A stretch of 35,052 nucleotides of DNA from an uncultured Anaerolineae bacterium. GTDB lineage: Bacteria > Chloroflexota > Anaerolineae > Anaerolineales > Villigracilaceae. Of the stretch, positions 1 through 7,084 are shown one piece after another; within the stretch, counting starts at the first letter, position 1, and each line of letters opens with the position of its first letter. Below the pieces are notes generated by a model. That model worked only from the letters and a program-made list of their open reading frames with translations, searched no databases and was not told the DNA's origin. The stretch is taken from NCBI GenBank assembly GCA_903822545.1, contig CAIJPN010000203.1:1-35052 (forward strand), given 5' to 3'. Position numbers and translations under genes: made by a program.

Positions 1-364
1 GCGCACCGAATCCCAACCGGACTGGGTCAACAAGGTTGGCTCCCAGCCGGATGTCGTGGCTGCTGCCGCCCCGGTCACCCCACCCGCGCCGCAGACTCCG
101 CCGCCCGCTGCTGCCCCCGCGCGCAAAGCCGCCGCGGACGATGATGCTCCCGTTGGCGAACTCTCCGCGTTGATCTCTGGCCCTGGCACCAGCTCCAACG
201 AGCAGGATGATGCCATGAAGTGGCTGGAAATGCTGGCGATGAAGCAGGGCGCGAAAGCCGAAGAACTGATCACCCGGCCCGAAGAGCGCACCGAATCCCA
301 ACCGGACTGGGTCAACAAGGTTGGCTCCCAGCCGGATGTTGTGGCTGCCGCCGCCCCGGTTACC
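1..364 (+). repeat. Direct repeat of ~79 bp inside the first gene (1-79 and 286-364)
   Basis: Bases 1-79 recur at 286-364, an offset of 285 bp or 95 codons, so the repeat is in frame. I count three differences. All are at third codon positions and synonymous (GTC/GTT, GCT/GCC, GTC/GTT). It encodes a unit beginning RTESQPDWVNKVGSQPDVV. The array probably continues upstream of the window. Confidence 0.85.
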
Positions 365-1528
365 GGGCAGGATCTGCCTGGATGGTTGGACAGCCTTGAG
401 CCATCCCAGCCGGTTGCCCCGGCAGAACCTCCCGCCCTGGAATTGCCCTGGGAGCAGGAACCTGCACCAGTTATGCCTCCCACTGCTGAGGCCTTGCCCG
501 ATTGGTTGACTGCCTCGGACGATGAACTGGAAGCCCCTGTCCAGCCAGTTGCAACAGTTTGGGAACCGGAAATCGTTGAAGAAGCTCCGGCGCAACCGCC
601 CGCTGCCCCGGTCGAAAACGTCGAAGCCTGGTTGCACCAGCTCGACCAGGAAGATGCCAAACCTGCTGTCGATGATGAACGGCCATCCCCGGTGGAAGCT
701 GAGCAGATTGTCGCCCAGCCAGACGAGACACCCGATTGGGTCAAGGCCATGCAGGCTCCCGCCGTCGAACCAGTTGAGCATGAAGGCCTGCCTGATTGGT
801 TGAAGGAACAGTCCGCGCCCCCGGCGGCCCCGGTTGCGGATGAGTGGATCCCGCCTGTGGAAGCATCCGCCCCGGCTGCGCCTGCCGTTGCATCAGACTG
901 GTTCGCGGCTGAAGAAAAACCTGTTGCCTCGGATGAACCTGCCGCCCCAGCGTGGTTTGCCGCCGAAGAAACACCCGCCCCGGCTGCGCCTGCCGTTGCA
1001 TCAGACTGGTTCGCGGCTGAAGAAAAACCCGCTGCTCCGGCTGAACCTGCCGCCCCAGATTGGTTCGCTGCCGAAGAAAAACCCGATACCCCCGCTGTGC
1101 CAGACTGGTTCGATGCCCCGGATGCGTTGGCTGAGACAAAACCACATCCAACGGTACAAAAGCCCGAGCCTGTCTCATTTGGCCTGGATGTGGAATCTGC
1201 CCCTGAGCCGGTAAAAACTCCACAGGCCGAACAGGCCCCCAGGTCGGTCATCCGCCAGACCAGCATGCTGGTAGAACGCGATGCCGCCACGCAAAACGCC
1301 CAATCCTTGCTTGAAAAAGGCGATTTGCAGAAGGCTATGGCGGAGTATCTGCGCATCATCAAACGAGGACGCAATCTCGAGAGCGTTATCGCCCAGTTGC
1401 AAGAAGCCACCTATAAACACCCGGTGGATGTGGCTGTCTGGCAAACCCTTGGCGATGCGTTCATGCACGCCAACCGCCTGCAAGAAGCGCTGGACGCTTA
1501 CACAAAAGCTGAAACCCTGTTGCGCTAA
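2..1528 (+). CDS. Pro/Ala-rich repeat protein with C-terminal TPR-like domain (5' partial)
   Basis: The reading frame is open from base 2, so the true start lies upstream of the window; the GTG at 56 is internal. The first ~390 residues are low-complexity Pro/Ala/Glu sequence. They are punctuated by short tryptophan motifs of the form [DAGE]-W-[LVIF]: PDWV, PGWL, PDWL, EAWL, EWI, and several DWF. One stretch (WLEMLAMKQGAKAEELI) looks helical and is followed by a segment that also occurs at the window start. The last ~95 residues contain a TPR-like helical repeat (LLEKGDLQKAMAEYLRIIKR and WQTLGDAFMHANRLQEALDA). TPR proteins usually mediate protein-protein contacts; the Trp motifs could be docking peptides. 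That is inference, and no specific function is recognised. A strong hairpin terminator follows at 1572. Confidence 0.75.
   Translation, partial: RTESQPDWVNKVGSQPDVVAAAAPVTPPAPQTPPPAAAPARKAAADDDAPVGELSALISGPGTSSNEQDDAMKWLEMLAMKQGAKAEELITRPEERTESQPDWVNKVGSQPDVVAAAAPVTGQDLPGWLDSLEPSQPVAPAEPPALELPWEQEPAPVMPPTAEALPDWLTASDDELEAPVQPVATVWEPEIVEEAPAQPPAAPVENVEAWLHQLDQEDAKPAVDDERPSPVEAEQIVAQPDETPDWVKAMQAPAVEPVEHEGLPDWLKEQSAPPAAPVADEWIPPVEASAPAAPAVASDWFAAEEKPVASDEPAAPAWFAAEETPAPAAPAVASDWFAAEEKPAAPAEPAAPDWFAAEEKPDTPAVPDWFDAPDALAETKPHPTVQKPEPVSFGLDVESAPEPVKTPQAEQAPRSVIRQTSMLVERDAATQNAQSLLEKGDLQKAMAEYLRIIKRGRNLESVIAQLQEATYKHPVDVAVWQTLGDAFMHANRLQEALDAYTKAETLLR
867..1115 (+). repeat. Tandem 18-residue WFAAEEKP repeats
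   Basis: The protein repeats a unit of about 18 residues starting WFAAEE[KT]P and ending in D or A before the next W. There are four fuller units and a truncated last one (WFDAPD). At DNA level 867-921 and 975-1029 are identical (55 bp, offset 108 bp = two units), which points to recent duplication or gene conversion within the array. Confidence 0.85.
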
Positions 1529-1571
1529 CCCGCATCGAAAGTTTGTCTTGGAGCAAAGCGTTCTTACGTCA

Positions 1572-1610
1572 GGATGGGCCAGCAGTTCAACGGCTGGCCC
1601 ATCCTTTCTG
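1572..1610 (+). terminator. Rho-independent terminator after the repeat protein
   Basis: Perfect 12-bp arms at 1572-1583 (GGATGGGCCAGC) and 1593-1604 with a 9-nt loop, followed by TTTCTGTT. It lies between the repeat protein and ndk, inside an N-terminal extension of the longest ndk frame. It is therefore also evidence that the extension is not translated. Confidence 0.8.
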
Positions 1611-1613
1611 TTA

Positions 1614-1622
1614 TGGTAAAAT
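1614..1622 (+). promoter_or_regulatory. Extended -10 promoter for ndk
   Basis: TGGTAAAAT is an extended -10 (TGn plus TAAAAT) just after the upstream terminator and about 33 bp before the GTG start of ndk. No good -35 was seen, as is usual for extended -10 promoters. Confidence 0.45.
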
Positions 1623-1654
1623 CGCGCGGTATTTCAAAATTCCTGGAGGAAAAA

Positions 1655-2107
1655 GTGGAACATTCTCTCGTACTCGTAAAGCCAGATGGTGTGCAGCGCG
1701 GCCTGGTGGGTGAGGTTATTGCCCGGCTGGAGCGTCGTGGTCTGCGCCTTGTCGCGGCCAAATTCCTGGCGGTCAGCAAAGAACTGGCCGAAGAACATTA
1801 TGCGATCCATAAGGGGAAACCCTTTTACGATGGCCTGATTGCCTACATTACATCTGCGCCGGTGATGGCGATGGTTTGGGAAGGCCCTAACGCAATTGCC
1901 GCCATCCGCCAGACGATGGGTGCCACCCGTCCCTGGGAAGCCGCGCCGGGTACCATCCGACATGATTTTGCCCTGGAAGTGGGCCGCAACATCACTCACG
2001 CTTCTGATAGCGCCGAAAACGGTGAAAAGGAAGCCGCGCTGTGGTTCAGGAAAGATGAGATTGTCTCCTGGAGCCGCGACGTGGATAAGTGGATTTTTGA
2101 GAAGTAA
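1655..2107 (+). CDS. ndk: Nucleoside diphosphate kinase
   Basis: Transfers the gamma-phosphate of ATP to nucleoside diphosphates through a phosphohistidine, balancing NTP and dNTP pools in the cytoplasm. The protein is 150 residues, typical for the family. It begins (V/M)EHSLVLVKPDGVQRG, the usual N-terminal strand and KPDGV motif. The active-site histidine sits in NITHASDSAE, and LWF plus a C-terminal WIFE are conserved. The start is GTG at 1655 because GGAGGA lies 4 nt upstream and family alignment begins there; a longer open frame from 1574 crosses a terminator. The gene appears monocistronic, with its own promoter and dyads downstream. Confidence 0.95.
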   Translation: MEHSLVLVKPDGVQRGLVGEVIARLERRGLRLVAAKFLAVSKELAEEHYAIHKGKPFYDGLIAYITSAPVMAMVWEGPNAIAAIRQTMGATRPWEAAPGTIRHDFALEVGRNITHASDSAENGEKEAALWFRKDEIVSWSRDVDKWIFEK

Positions 2108-2110
2108 AAT

Positions 2111-2145
2111 AGCCTGAATGCCCGGTCGGGAACGGCTGTTTTTTT
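2111..2145 (+). terminator. Possible terminator of ndk
   Basis: An imperfect stem (AGCC...GGCT enclosing CCCG...CGGG) is followed by seven T residues just after the ndk stop. The stem is weak; the T-tract is the best part of the evidence. Confidence 0.4.
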
Positions 2146-2234
2146 CACTGAATAGATGCACATAGTCGAAGCATTGATCGATAAAAGTCCATTGGTCGCC
2201 GTTCGATGCTGAAAATGTTCATTTCTATTGTTCG

Positions 2235-2283
2235 CATGAGAATAAAAAATCCCTGCCAATAGCAGGGATTTTTTATTCTCATG
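2235..2283. terminator. Bidirectional terminator between ndk and rsfS
   Basis: Perfect 22-bp inverted repeat with arms 2235-2256 and 2262-2283 and a 5-nt loop. The GC core (CCCTGC/GCAGGG) is flanked by A-tracts and T-tracts on both sides, so it can end transcription from either strand. It sits between the convergent genes ndk and rsfS. Confidence 0.9.
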
Positions 2284-2291
2284 TGAACAGT

Positions 2292-2621
2292 TTACTGCAA
2301 GCGCAGCAAAACCTTGCCTTCTTTCCACAGTTCTTCCAGGTTGTAATACTTGCGTTGCTCTGGCGCAAACAGGTGCACGATCACTGAGCCAAAGTCCACC
2401 ACCAGCCAGCCAGCAGATGCTTCGCCTTCACTGCGTCCGCGCATGTTGTAAACTTCGCGAGCCTTTTCCAGCACGCCCTTCGCGAGCGCATCCAGCATCC
2501 GATCACTGGTGCCGTTGCAGATAACAAAATAATCGGTAAAAGACGCCACTTTTTGCAGGTCGAGCAGCAAGATATTTTCGCCCTTTTTATCTTCCAGGGC
2601 GTCGATAATCGTATGAGCCAA
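2292..2621 (-). CDS. rsfS: Ribosome silencing factor RsfS (Iojap family)
   Basis: RsfS binds ribosomal protein uL14 on the 50S subunit and blocks joining with 30S, reducing translation when nutrients are short. The sequence has the family hallmarks DALEDKKGENILLLDL, DYFVICNGTSDRM, GWLVVDFGSVIVHLF and a C-terminal YYNLEELW. The coordinate given uses a TTG codon at 2621 with no ribosome-binding site at proper distance. An in-frame CTG at 2636 would add LNALE, is preceded by GAAGAGGTG, and fits the family N-terminus better, so the real start may be there. It is last in a minus-strand operon, directly after thpR. Confidence 0.92.
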   Translation of the reverse strand: MAHTIIDALEDKKGENILLLDLQKVASFTDYFVICNGTSDRMLDALAKGVLEKAREVYNMRGRSEGEASAGWLVVDFGSVIVHLFAPEQRKYYNLEELWKEGKVLLRLQ

Positions 2622-2647
2622 TTCTAAAGCGTTCAGGGTACACCTCT

Positions 2648-3232
2648 TCAGGGGATGGTTGTCAGCGGGGCGCTGTGCAGGCTGGTATAAATTGCTCCGC
2701 TGGGTTGTAAATCACTTTTAAATAAATGGACAGTTTCCACGCGCATCGCACCGAGTTCACCCACACGGGTTGTTTCTAAGACTGTGCGGATAGCCTGCGA
2801 TTCGCTGGTCGAAACCTGCTCACGGATACGGCCAATCGTCAGGTGTGGCGAAAACGGCCGCTCTTCTGCCGGATAGCCAAGCCTGGCACAGGCGCTCTCG
2901 ATGGCATGCTGGATTCGATTCAGGGTGGCTGGAGCCTGGATTCCGACCCAAATCACACGCGCATGCCGGGCATTGGGAAAAGCCCCCAGCCCGCTGACAC
3001 TCAAATCAAAAACAGGATGCTGGCTGGCCTCGGCTTGTAAACTTTGCTTGAGCATTTCCACGTTCGAGGGGGCCACATCGCCCAGGAATTTCAACGTCAG
3101 GTGGATATTACTGGCTGGAACCCAGCGCACACAACCCTTCAGGCGGGCCTGCATGACCGCGCTTTGGGTCGAAATGGCCTGCCGGATGTCTGCCGAAAGC
3201 TCAATGGCGATAAAAGCCCGCAAAAGACTCAT
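2648..3232 (-). CDS. thpR: RNA 2',3'-cyclic phosphodiesterase (2'-5' RNA ligase family)
   Basis: Member of the 2H phosphoesterase superfamily, which opens 2',3'-cyclic phosphates on RNA and can join tRNA halves in vitro. Two HxTx motifs are visible, HLTL at residues 44-47 and HLTI at 130-133; they supply the paired catalytic histidines. Length (194 residues) is normal. FIAIELS near the N-terminus and FSPHLTIGRI are typical. The ATG overlaps the stop of the response regulator gene by 4 bp (ATGA), and rsfS follows closely, so all three are probably co-transcribed. The physiological substrate in bacteria is not settled. Confidence 0.93.
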   Translation of the reverse strand: MSLLRAFIAIELSADIRQAISTQSAVMQARLKGCVRWVPASNIHLTLKFLGDVAPSNVEMLKQSLQAEASQHPVFDLSVSGLGAFPNARHARVIWVGIQAPATLNRIQHAIESACARLGYPAEERPFSPHLTIGRIREQVSTSESQAIRTVLETTRVGELGAMRVETVHLFKSDLQPSGAIYTSLHSAPLTTIP

Positions 3233-3624
3233 GGTCGGATGGGCTGTTTCCCCCCGATTGCCTTTTCCACAGCCTGTTTCAGGTCGAGAAAACCAACTGG
3301 CTTGGTCAGGTACACCGAAGCCCCGGCATCCAACCCCACCTTAATATCGGCGGGCATACTCTTCGCCGAAACCACAATCACCGGGATTTTCGCCAGCCGC
3401 GGGTCATTGCGGATGTAGCGCAGCACGTCCAGCCCCGAAATATCGGGCATCATCACATCCAAAATGACCAGGTCGGGCATCTCTTCGGTGATAATCGAAA
3501 TCGCCGGGCCGCTCGAATAAGATTTCACCACACGAAATCCACTGACCCGCATCATTTCGCCGAACATCTCGGCCGCATCGATTTCATCTTCCACAACGAC
3601 AACGGTTTTGGGGGCTTCAGTCAT
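3229..3624 (-). CDS. Single-domain response regulator (CheY-like receiver)
   Basis: A 131-residue stand-alone receiver domain with no output domain. The phosphoacceptor is D56 in LVILDVMMPD, the acidic pocket is E12/D13 in VVEDE, the switch Ser is S86 in VVSAKS, and the conserved Lys is K108 in LTKPVG. It is probably phosphorylated by a histidine kinase encoded elsewhere and acts through protein contacts. It heads the operon with thpR and rsfS (4-bp overlap with thpR), and its promoter is visible upstream. No kinase is nearby, so the signal is unknown. Confidence 0.92.
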   Translation of the reverse strand: MTEAPKTVVVVEDEIDAAEMFGEMMRVSGFRVVKSYSSGPAISIITEEMPDLVILDVMMPDISGLDVLRYIRNDPRLAKIPVIVVSAKSMPADIKVGLDAGASVYLTKPVGFLDLKQAVEKAIGGKQPIRP

Positions 3625-3654
3625 GAAATGGGTTTCTCCAGAAAAACCTGGCTA

Positions 3655-3683
3655 AAAATAGCATAATCCGCTGGAAATGGCAA
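3655..3683 (-). promoter_or_regulatory. Sigma70-type promoter of the response regulator-thpR-rsfS operon
   Basis: On the minus strand TTGCCA (3683-3678) and TATTTT (3660-3655) are separated by 17 bp. The -10 lies about 30 bp before the ATG at 3624. Confidence 0.55.
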
Positions 3684-3687
3684 GGAT

Positions 3688-4659
3688 TTATGGAAGCAAA
3701 TGTGCCTGGTATTTTTCGGCGAACAGCGCAGGCTGGCCACCGGTATTCCAGAACAGCACCGTCTCATCTTTTTTGAAAAAGCCCTTGCGGATGAGATCGA
3801 TCATCCCGCCCGCGGCGCGTCCCGTATAAACCGGGTCGAGCAGCACACCCTCGAATTTTGCGAACAACTTTACCGCCTCGCGCTCGTTTTCCGTTAAGAC
3901 GCCATATCCGGCCTGACAGTAAGCCTCGCTCGCCAGCACATCCTGCGGCCCAAACTGGATTCTTGCCCCCAGCTTCTCCGATGCCTCTGATGCCAGTTCC
4001 GATACCCGCGCCTTAAGCCACTCTTCCGATTCATCGATGCTAATGCCTAAAACCTGACCCTTGTAACCAAAAACCCGCTGCCCCAATACCAGCCCGGCAT
4101 GTGTCCCGCCGCTGGATGTGCCAAACACCATCCAATCGGCATCCACACCCTGATTCATGAACTCTTCCACCGCAAAGGCATACCCCATCGCCCCGGTCGG
4201 GCTGGAGCCGCCATACGGCACAAAGTAGGGTTTGCGGCCCTGCGCCTTCAACTGCTCAAAAGTTTCCATCTGCACGCGCTCACGGTCAGCGCGCTCGGCC
4301 ACCCACACGATCTGTGCCCCAAAGAGCGTATCCAGCAGCAGGTTAGCCGAAAGCTGCGCAGGCGGCTGGCCGTTCAGCACCAGGGTACAATCCAGCCCGT
4401 TTTTGGCCGCCGCAGCCGCAGTCTGGCGGCAGTGATTGGATTGGGCCGCCCCGGCGGTGATGAGCGTATCTGCACCCTCTTCGATCGCTTCCGCCACCAG
4501 GAATTCCAACTTGCGGGTTTTATTGCCGCCCAGTGCCAGCCCGGTCTGGTCATCGCGCTTAATCAGCAGCCTTGGACCGCCCAGGTGAGCAGAAAGGCGT
4601 GGCAGCGCCTCGATCGGGGTTGGCAGGTGGGCAAAACGAATGCGGGGAACAGCGTTCAT
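3688..4659 (-). CDS. dcyD: D-cysteine desulfhydrase / ACC-deaminase family PLP enzyme
   Basis: PLP-dependent fold type II enzyme. Family members convert D-cysteine to pyruvate, H2S and ammonia, or open 1-aminocyclopropane-1-carboxylate. The N-terminus has the family motif LLIKRDDQTGLALGGNKTRK, in which the Lys of GGNK is expected to bind PLP. Other hallmarks are AAQSNHCRQTAAAAA, a phosphate-binding GTSSGGTHAG, and FWNTGGQPALF near the end. The start chosen is ATG at 4659 (323 residues) because GGAG precedes it; a TTG 12 bp upstream overlaps that site. Whether it is a D-cysteine desulfhydrase, an ACC deaminase or a related desulfhydrase cannot be decided from motifs alone. Confidence 0.88.
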   Translation of the reverse strand: MNAVPRIRFAHLPTPIEALPRLSAHLGGPRLLIKRDDQTGLALGGNKTRKLEFLVAEAIEEGADTLITAGAAQSNHCRQTAAAAAKNGLDCTLVLNGQPPAQLSANLLLDTLFGAQIVWVAERADRERVQMETFEQLKAQGRKPYFVPYGGSSPTGAMGYAFAVEEFMNQGVDADWMVFGTSSGGTHAGLVLGQRVFGYKGQVLGISIDESEEWLKARVSELASEASEKLGARIQFGPQDVLASEAYCQAGYGVLTENEREAVKLFAKFEGVLLDPVYTGRAAGGMIDLIRKGFFKKDETVLFWNTGGQPALFAEKYQAHLLP

Positions 4660-4879
4660 GATTTTCTCCAAAGAATTGGCAAAATATTTCTTTCAGTTTG
4701 CCACGTTTACCCAAATTAATCAACCGGGCAAATTTTTCTTAAAGTTATTGCAACTGCCCAGGTTGGATATTTCCAATCCAGTTTGGCAGGCTGGAAGCTC
4801 CTCCTCAGTGCATAAAAACTATTGGGCTGTCAGTGTTCCGAATTCGACAACCCGGGCTGATCCTGCTTGCTGGATCAAT

Positions 4880-4907
4880 AAAAAAAGAGCAGATTGCTCT
4901 GCTCTTT
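4880..4907 (-). terminator. Rho-independent terminator of the tRNA operon
   Basis: A 10-bp stem (AAAGAGCAGA / TCTGCTCTTT) with a TTGC loop is followed on the minus strand by a run of T. It lies 5 nt past the 3' end of tRNA-Cys. Confidence 0.88.
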
Positions 4908-4911
4908 TGTG

Positions 4912-4982
4912 AGGCGACGATGGGATTTGAACCCATGATGAGGGTTTTGCAGACCCTTGCCTTGCCACTTGGCGACGTCGCC
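4912..4982 (-). tRNA. tRNA-Cys (GCA)
   Basis: The minus strand folds as a 71-nt cloverleaf. The acceptor stem pairs GGCGACG with CGTCGCC, the T-loop is GGTTCAAATCC, and the anticodon loop CTGCAAA (anticodon GCA) sits in a 5-bp AGGGT/ACCCT stem. The 3' CCA is not encoded. Last gene of the Phe-Gly-Cys tRNA operon. Confidence 0.96.
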
Positions 4983-4992
4983 ATATAAAACG

Positions 4993-5054
4993 ATTTGCTG
5001 ATTGTGGATTGCTGATTGAGCCTGCGTCCAATCTTCAATCCACAATCAGCAAAT
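4993..5054. repeat. Perfect 19-bp inverted repeat between tRNA-Cys and tRNA-Gly
   Basis: Arms 4993-5011 (ATTTGCTGATTGTGGATTG) and 5036-5054 are exact reverse complements around a 24-nt spacer. The arms are built from the short word GATTGCTGATTG and variants. In the tRNA transcript this would form a long hairpin between the two tRNAs and might affect processing; alternatively it is a small palindromic repeat. Confidence 0.8.
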
Positions 5055-5059
5055 TACAG

Positions 5060-5131
5060 AGCGGGCGATGGGATTCGAACCCACGACCTTCTCCTTGGCA
5101 AGGAGACGTACTACCGCTGTACTACGCCCGC
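5060..5131 (-). tRNA. tRNA-Gly (GCC)
   Basis: 72-nt cloverleaf on the minus strand. The acceptor stem pairs GCGGGCG with CGCCCGC, the anticodon loop TTGCCAA (GCC) is closed by TCTCC/GGAGA, and the T-loop is GGTTCGAATCC. CCA is not encoded. Middle gene of the operon. Confidence 0.96.
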
Positions 5132-5161
5132 GTATCGGCCATACTAACTTTTAGCCGAGAG

Positions 5162-5234
5162 TGCCGAGAGACAGAATCGAACTGACGACACCGCGATTTT
5201 CAGTCGCGTGCTCTACCAACTGAGCTATCTCGGC
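5162..5234 (-). tRNA. tRNA-Phe (GAA)
   Basis: 73-nt cloverleaf on the minus strand. The acceptor stem pairs GCCGAGA with TCTCGGC, the D-arm is GCTCAGTTGGTAGAGC, the anticodon loop CTGAAAA (GAA) is closed by CGCGA/TCGCG, and the T-loop is AGTTCGATTCT. CCA is not encoded. First tRNA after the promoter at 5264-5292. Confidence 0.96.
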
Positions 5235-5263
5235 GGTAGATGTTTTCTTGTTAAGCGTGCGTG

Positions 5264-5292
5264 ATTTTACTAGCAGTGTTGGAGATTGTCAA
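5264..5292 (-). promoter_or_regulatory. Sigma70-type promoter of the tRNA-Phe/Gly/Cys operon
   Basis: On the minus strand a consensus TTGACA (5292-5287) and TAAAAT (5269-5264) are separated by exactly 17 bp, about 30 bp before the tRNA-Phe 5' end. This is the best-matching promoter in the window. Confidence 0.85.
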
Positions 5293-5326
5293 GCAAGATT
5301 TTGCACCCAATATCCAAAGTTCTTGC

Positions 5327-5379
5327 GAATTGGTGGATGATGTGGAAAATACGTGATTTCCCGCGCCATCCACCAATTC
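5327..5379. repeat. 13-bp inverted repeat after the decarboxylase beta gene
   Basis: Perfect arms 5327-5339 (GAATTGGTGGATG) and 5367-5379 flank a 27-nt spacer, between the end of the oadB-like gene and the tRNA promoter. It has no good T-tract. It could be a weak terminator or one of the small palindromes found elsewhere in this window. Confidence 0.6.
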
Positions 5380-5395
5380 TGTATCCTGTTTTTTC

Positions 5396-6532
5396 TTAAC
5401 CTATACCCAGGATCTTACTCACCACCGAAAGCAGCACCCCGCCTGCGATAACACTGCCCAACTGACCGGCAGTGTTTGCTCCCATGGCGTGCATCAGGAT
5501 AAAGTTATCGGGGTCTTCCTCGTTTGCCGTCTTGGCGGCCAGCCGTCCGGCCATTGGGAAAGCCGAAATGCCCGAAGCGCCGATCAGCGGGTTGATCTTG
5601 CCGCCGCTGACAAACGACATCAGCTTGCCGAACAGCAGCCCGGCCACTGTATCCAGCACAAAAGCCAGCAGGCCTAGCATCATAATCTTGCCAGTGTCCC
5701 AGTTTAAGAAGGATGCCGCGCTCATGGTCGAGCCGATGGCCAGCCCCAGGAACAGCGTCGAGATGTTGATAATCTCATTTTGGGCGGCCTTGCTCAGGCG
5801 GTCTACCACCCCGCTGACTTTGAGCAGGTTGCCCAGCATCAGCATAGAAATCAGCGGCGTTGCCTCAGGCACGAGTAGCCCCACCACCACGATCAGCGCC
5901 ACCGGGAAGAAAATCAGCGCCTTTTGCGAGATCGGGCGCGGCGCGTATTCCATGCGGATCAGCCGCTCTTTTTTTGTGGTCAGCAGCTTCATCAGCGGCG
6001 GCTGGATGATTGGAATCAGGCTCATGTACGAGTAAGCTGCCACCGCAATCGGGGCCAGCAGCTCGGGGGCCAGTTTGGTCGCCACAAAAATGGATGTCGG
6101 GCCGTCAATCGCGCCGATCACGCCAATCGAAGCGGCCTGGTTGAGCGGGAAACCCAGCGCAATCGCCAGCATCAGCGTGCCGAAGATGCCAAACTGCCCG
6201 GCAGCGCCCAACAGCGCCATCTGCGGCTGCGCCAGCAGCGGGCTGAAATCGATCATCGCGCCCACGCCCACAAAAATCAGCAGCGGGAAAAGCTCGGTCT
6301 CGATGCCAGCCTTATACAGCACGCCCATCATGCCCTCAGCGGCAGTCATGCCTGAAAGTGGGATATTCGCCAGCAGGCAGCCGAAGCCAATCGGCAGCAG
6401 CAGCACTGGTTCGATTTCCTTAAAAACTGCCAGGTAAATCAACACCAGCGCCGCGGCAATCATTACGCCATTGCCCAGGGTGAAGTGCGTAAATCCTTTT
6501 AATAGTTCGGGGAGCAGTTCTGCCAGGTTCAT
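5396..6532 (-). CDS. mmdB: Na+-translocating acyl-CoA decarboxylase, beta subunit
   Basis: Integral membrane subunit that couples decarboxylation of carboxybiotin to Na+ export. The protein (378 residues) is highly hydrophobic with many membrane segments. It carries the family motifs: an Asp-containing GVIGAIDGPTSIF (D143), FVGVGAMIDFSPLL, IGSTMSAASFLN near residue 270, and ISAFPMAGRLA followed by GANTAGQLGSVIAGG near the C-terminus. In studied homologues the conserved Asp of the IDGPT motif is needed for Na+ transport. It is the last gene of the operon and overlaps the biotin carrier gene by 4 bp. Beta subunits of oxaloacetate, methylmalonyl-CoA and glutaconyl-CoA decarboxylases are alike; the name follows the mmdA neighbour. 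Confidence 0.92.
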   Translation of the reverse strand: MNLAELLPELLKGFTHFTLGNGVMIAAALVLIYLAVFKEIEPVLLLPIGFGCLLANIPLSGMTAAEGMMGVLYKAGIETELFPLLIFVGVGAMIDFSPLLAQPQMALLGAAGQFGIFGTLMLAIALGFPLNQAASIGVIGAIDGPTSIFVATKLAPELLAPIAVAAYSYMSLIPIIQPPLMKLLTTKKERLIRMEYAPRPISQKALIFFPVALIVVVGLLVPEATPLISMLMLGNLLKVSGVVDRLSKAAQNEIINISTLFLGLAIGSTMSAASFLNWDTGKIMMLGLLAFVLDTVAGLLFGKLMSFVSGGKINPLIGASGISAFPMAGRLAAKTANEEDPDNFILMHAMGANTAGQLGSVIAGGVLLSVVSKILGIG

Positions 6533-6969
6533 GGCACATCCTTGAACGTAATCAGTACCTGTTTGTGTGCCACCGTCTGCCCGGCAGAAACTAGCACCTG
6601 GTCGATCAGGCCGCCGCGCGTGGCGCGAATGCTGTTTTTCATCTTCATCGCTTCAATTACCAGCACCACGTTCCCGGCGTCGATCAGTTCTCCAGGTTTG
6701 ACGAAAACTTCGGTAACGGTGCCGGGCAGCGGGGCGGTCAGGGGTTGGGTGGATGATGCCAGGTTGACGGGGTGTGAGGTGGCCGGGAGTTTTCCTGTTG
6801 TTGGGGCAATTTCCAACCCCGGGCTGACTGTTCCGCCCTGCGGCTGGATACCGCTCATTGGGCTGACTTCGAACGCCTCGCCATCCACCCGCGCGATCAC
6901 CGGGCGCGCGTTGATATCTTCTATTTCCACTTCAAAGATTTTTTCATCGATTTTGACTGTGTATTTCAT
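6529..6969 (-). CDS. mmdC: Biotin carboxyl carrier subunit of the decarboxylase
   Basis: Carries the biotin that shuttles CO2 from the carboxyltransferase to the membrane beta subunit. The last ~75 residues form a biotinyl domain with the biotinylation motif EAMKM, Lys at residue 109, preceded by a Pro/Ser/Thr-rich linker (residues ~35-75). The N-terminus (MKYTVKIDEKIFEVEIEDI) is the small beta domain common to these carriers. The start is ATG at 6969, with AAAGGA upstream; a longer frame reaching 7005 runs into a repeat. A 237-bp repeat-bearing gap separates it from the OadG-like gene, while its 3' end overlaps the beta subunit gene. Confidence 0.92.
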   Translation of the reverse strand: MKYTVKIDEKIFEVEIEDINARPVIARVDGEAFEVSPMSGIQPQGGTVSPGLEIAPTTGKLPATSHPVNLASSTQPLTAPLPGTVTEVFVKPGELIDAGNVVLVIEAMKMKNSIRATRGGLIDQVLVSAGQTVAHKQVLITFKDVP

Positions 6970-6992
6970 ATTCAAATCCTTTTTCGTATGGC

Positions 6993-7049
6993 AAGGGCGA
7001 CCCATCCTGCCATAACAAGTAGCTTTTTCGCGCAGGGCGGGTCGCCCTT
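6993..7049. repeat. Inverted repeat (AAGGGCGACCC type) within the decarboxylase operon
   Basis: Arms 6993-7010 (AAGGGCGACCCATCCTGC) and 7032-7049 match at 16 of 18 positions around a 21-nt spacer. It lies in the gap between the OadG-like gene and the biotin carrier gene. It is a small palindromic repeat unlike the CCCTCACC family. Confidence 0.65.
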
Positions 7050-7084
7050 ACGTTCTACTTTCCATCATGCTCTGCCCGGCAGTG

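Noticed and set aside
867-1115. Regular direct repeats resembling a CRISPR array
   Set aside because: The repeats are in frame within a protein-coding gene, with coding periodicity and no spacer structure or cas genes.
1574-1654. N-terminal extension of ndk
   Set aside because: The segment contains a perfect terminator hairpin and a promoter-like box, and the family begins at the GTG at 1655.
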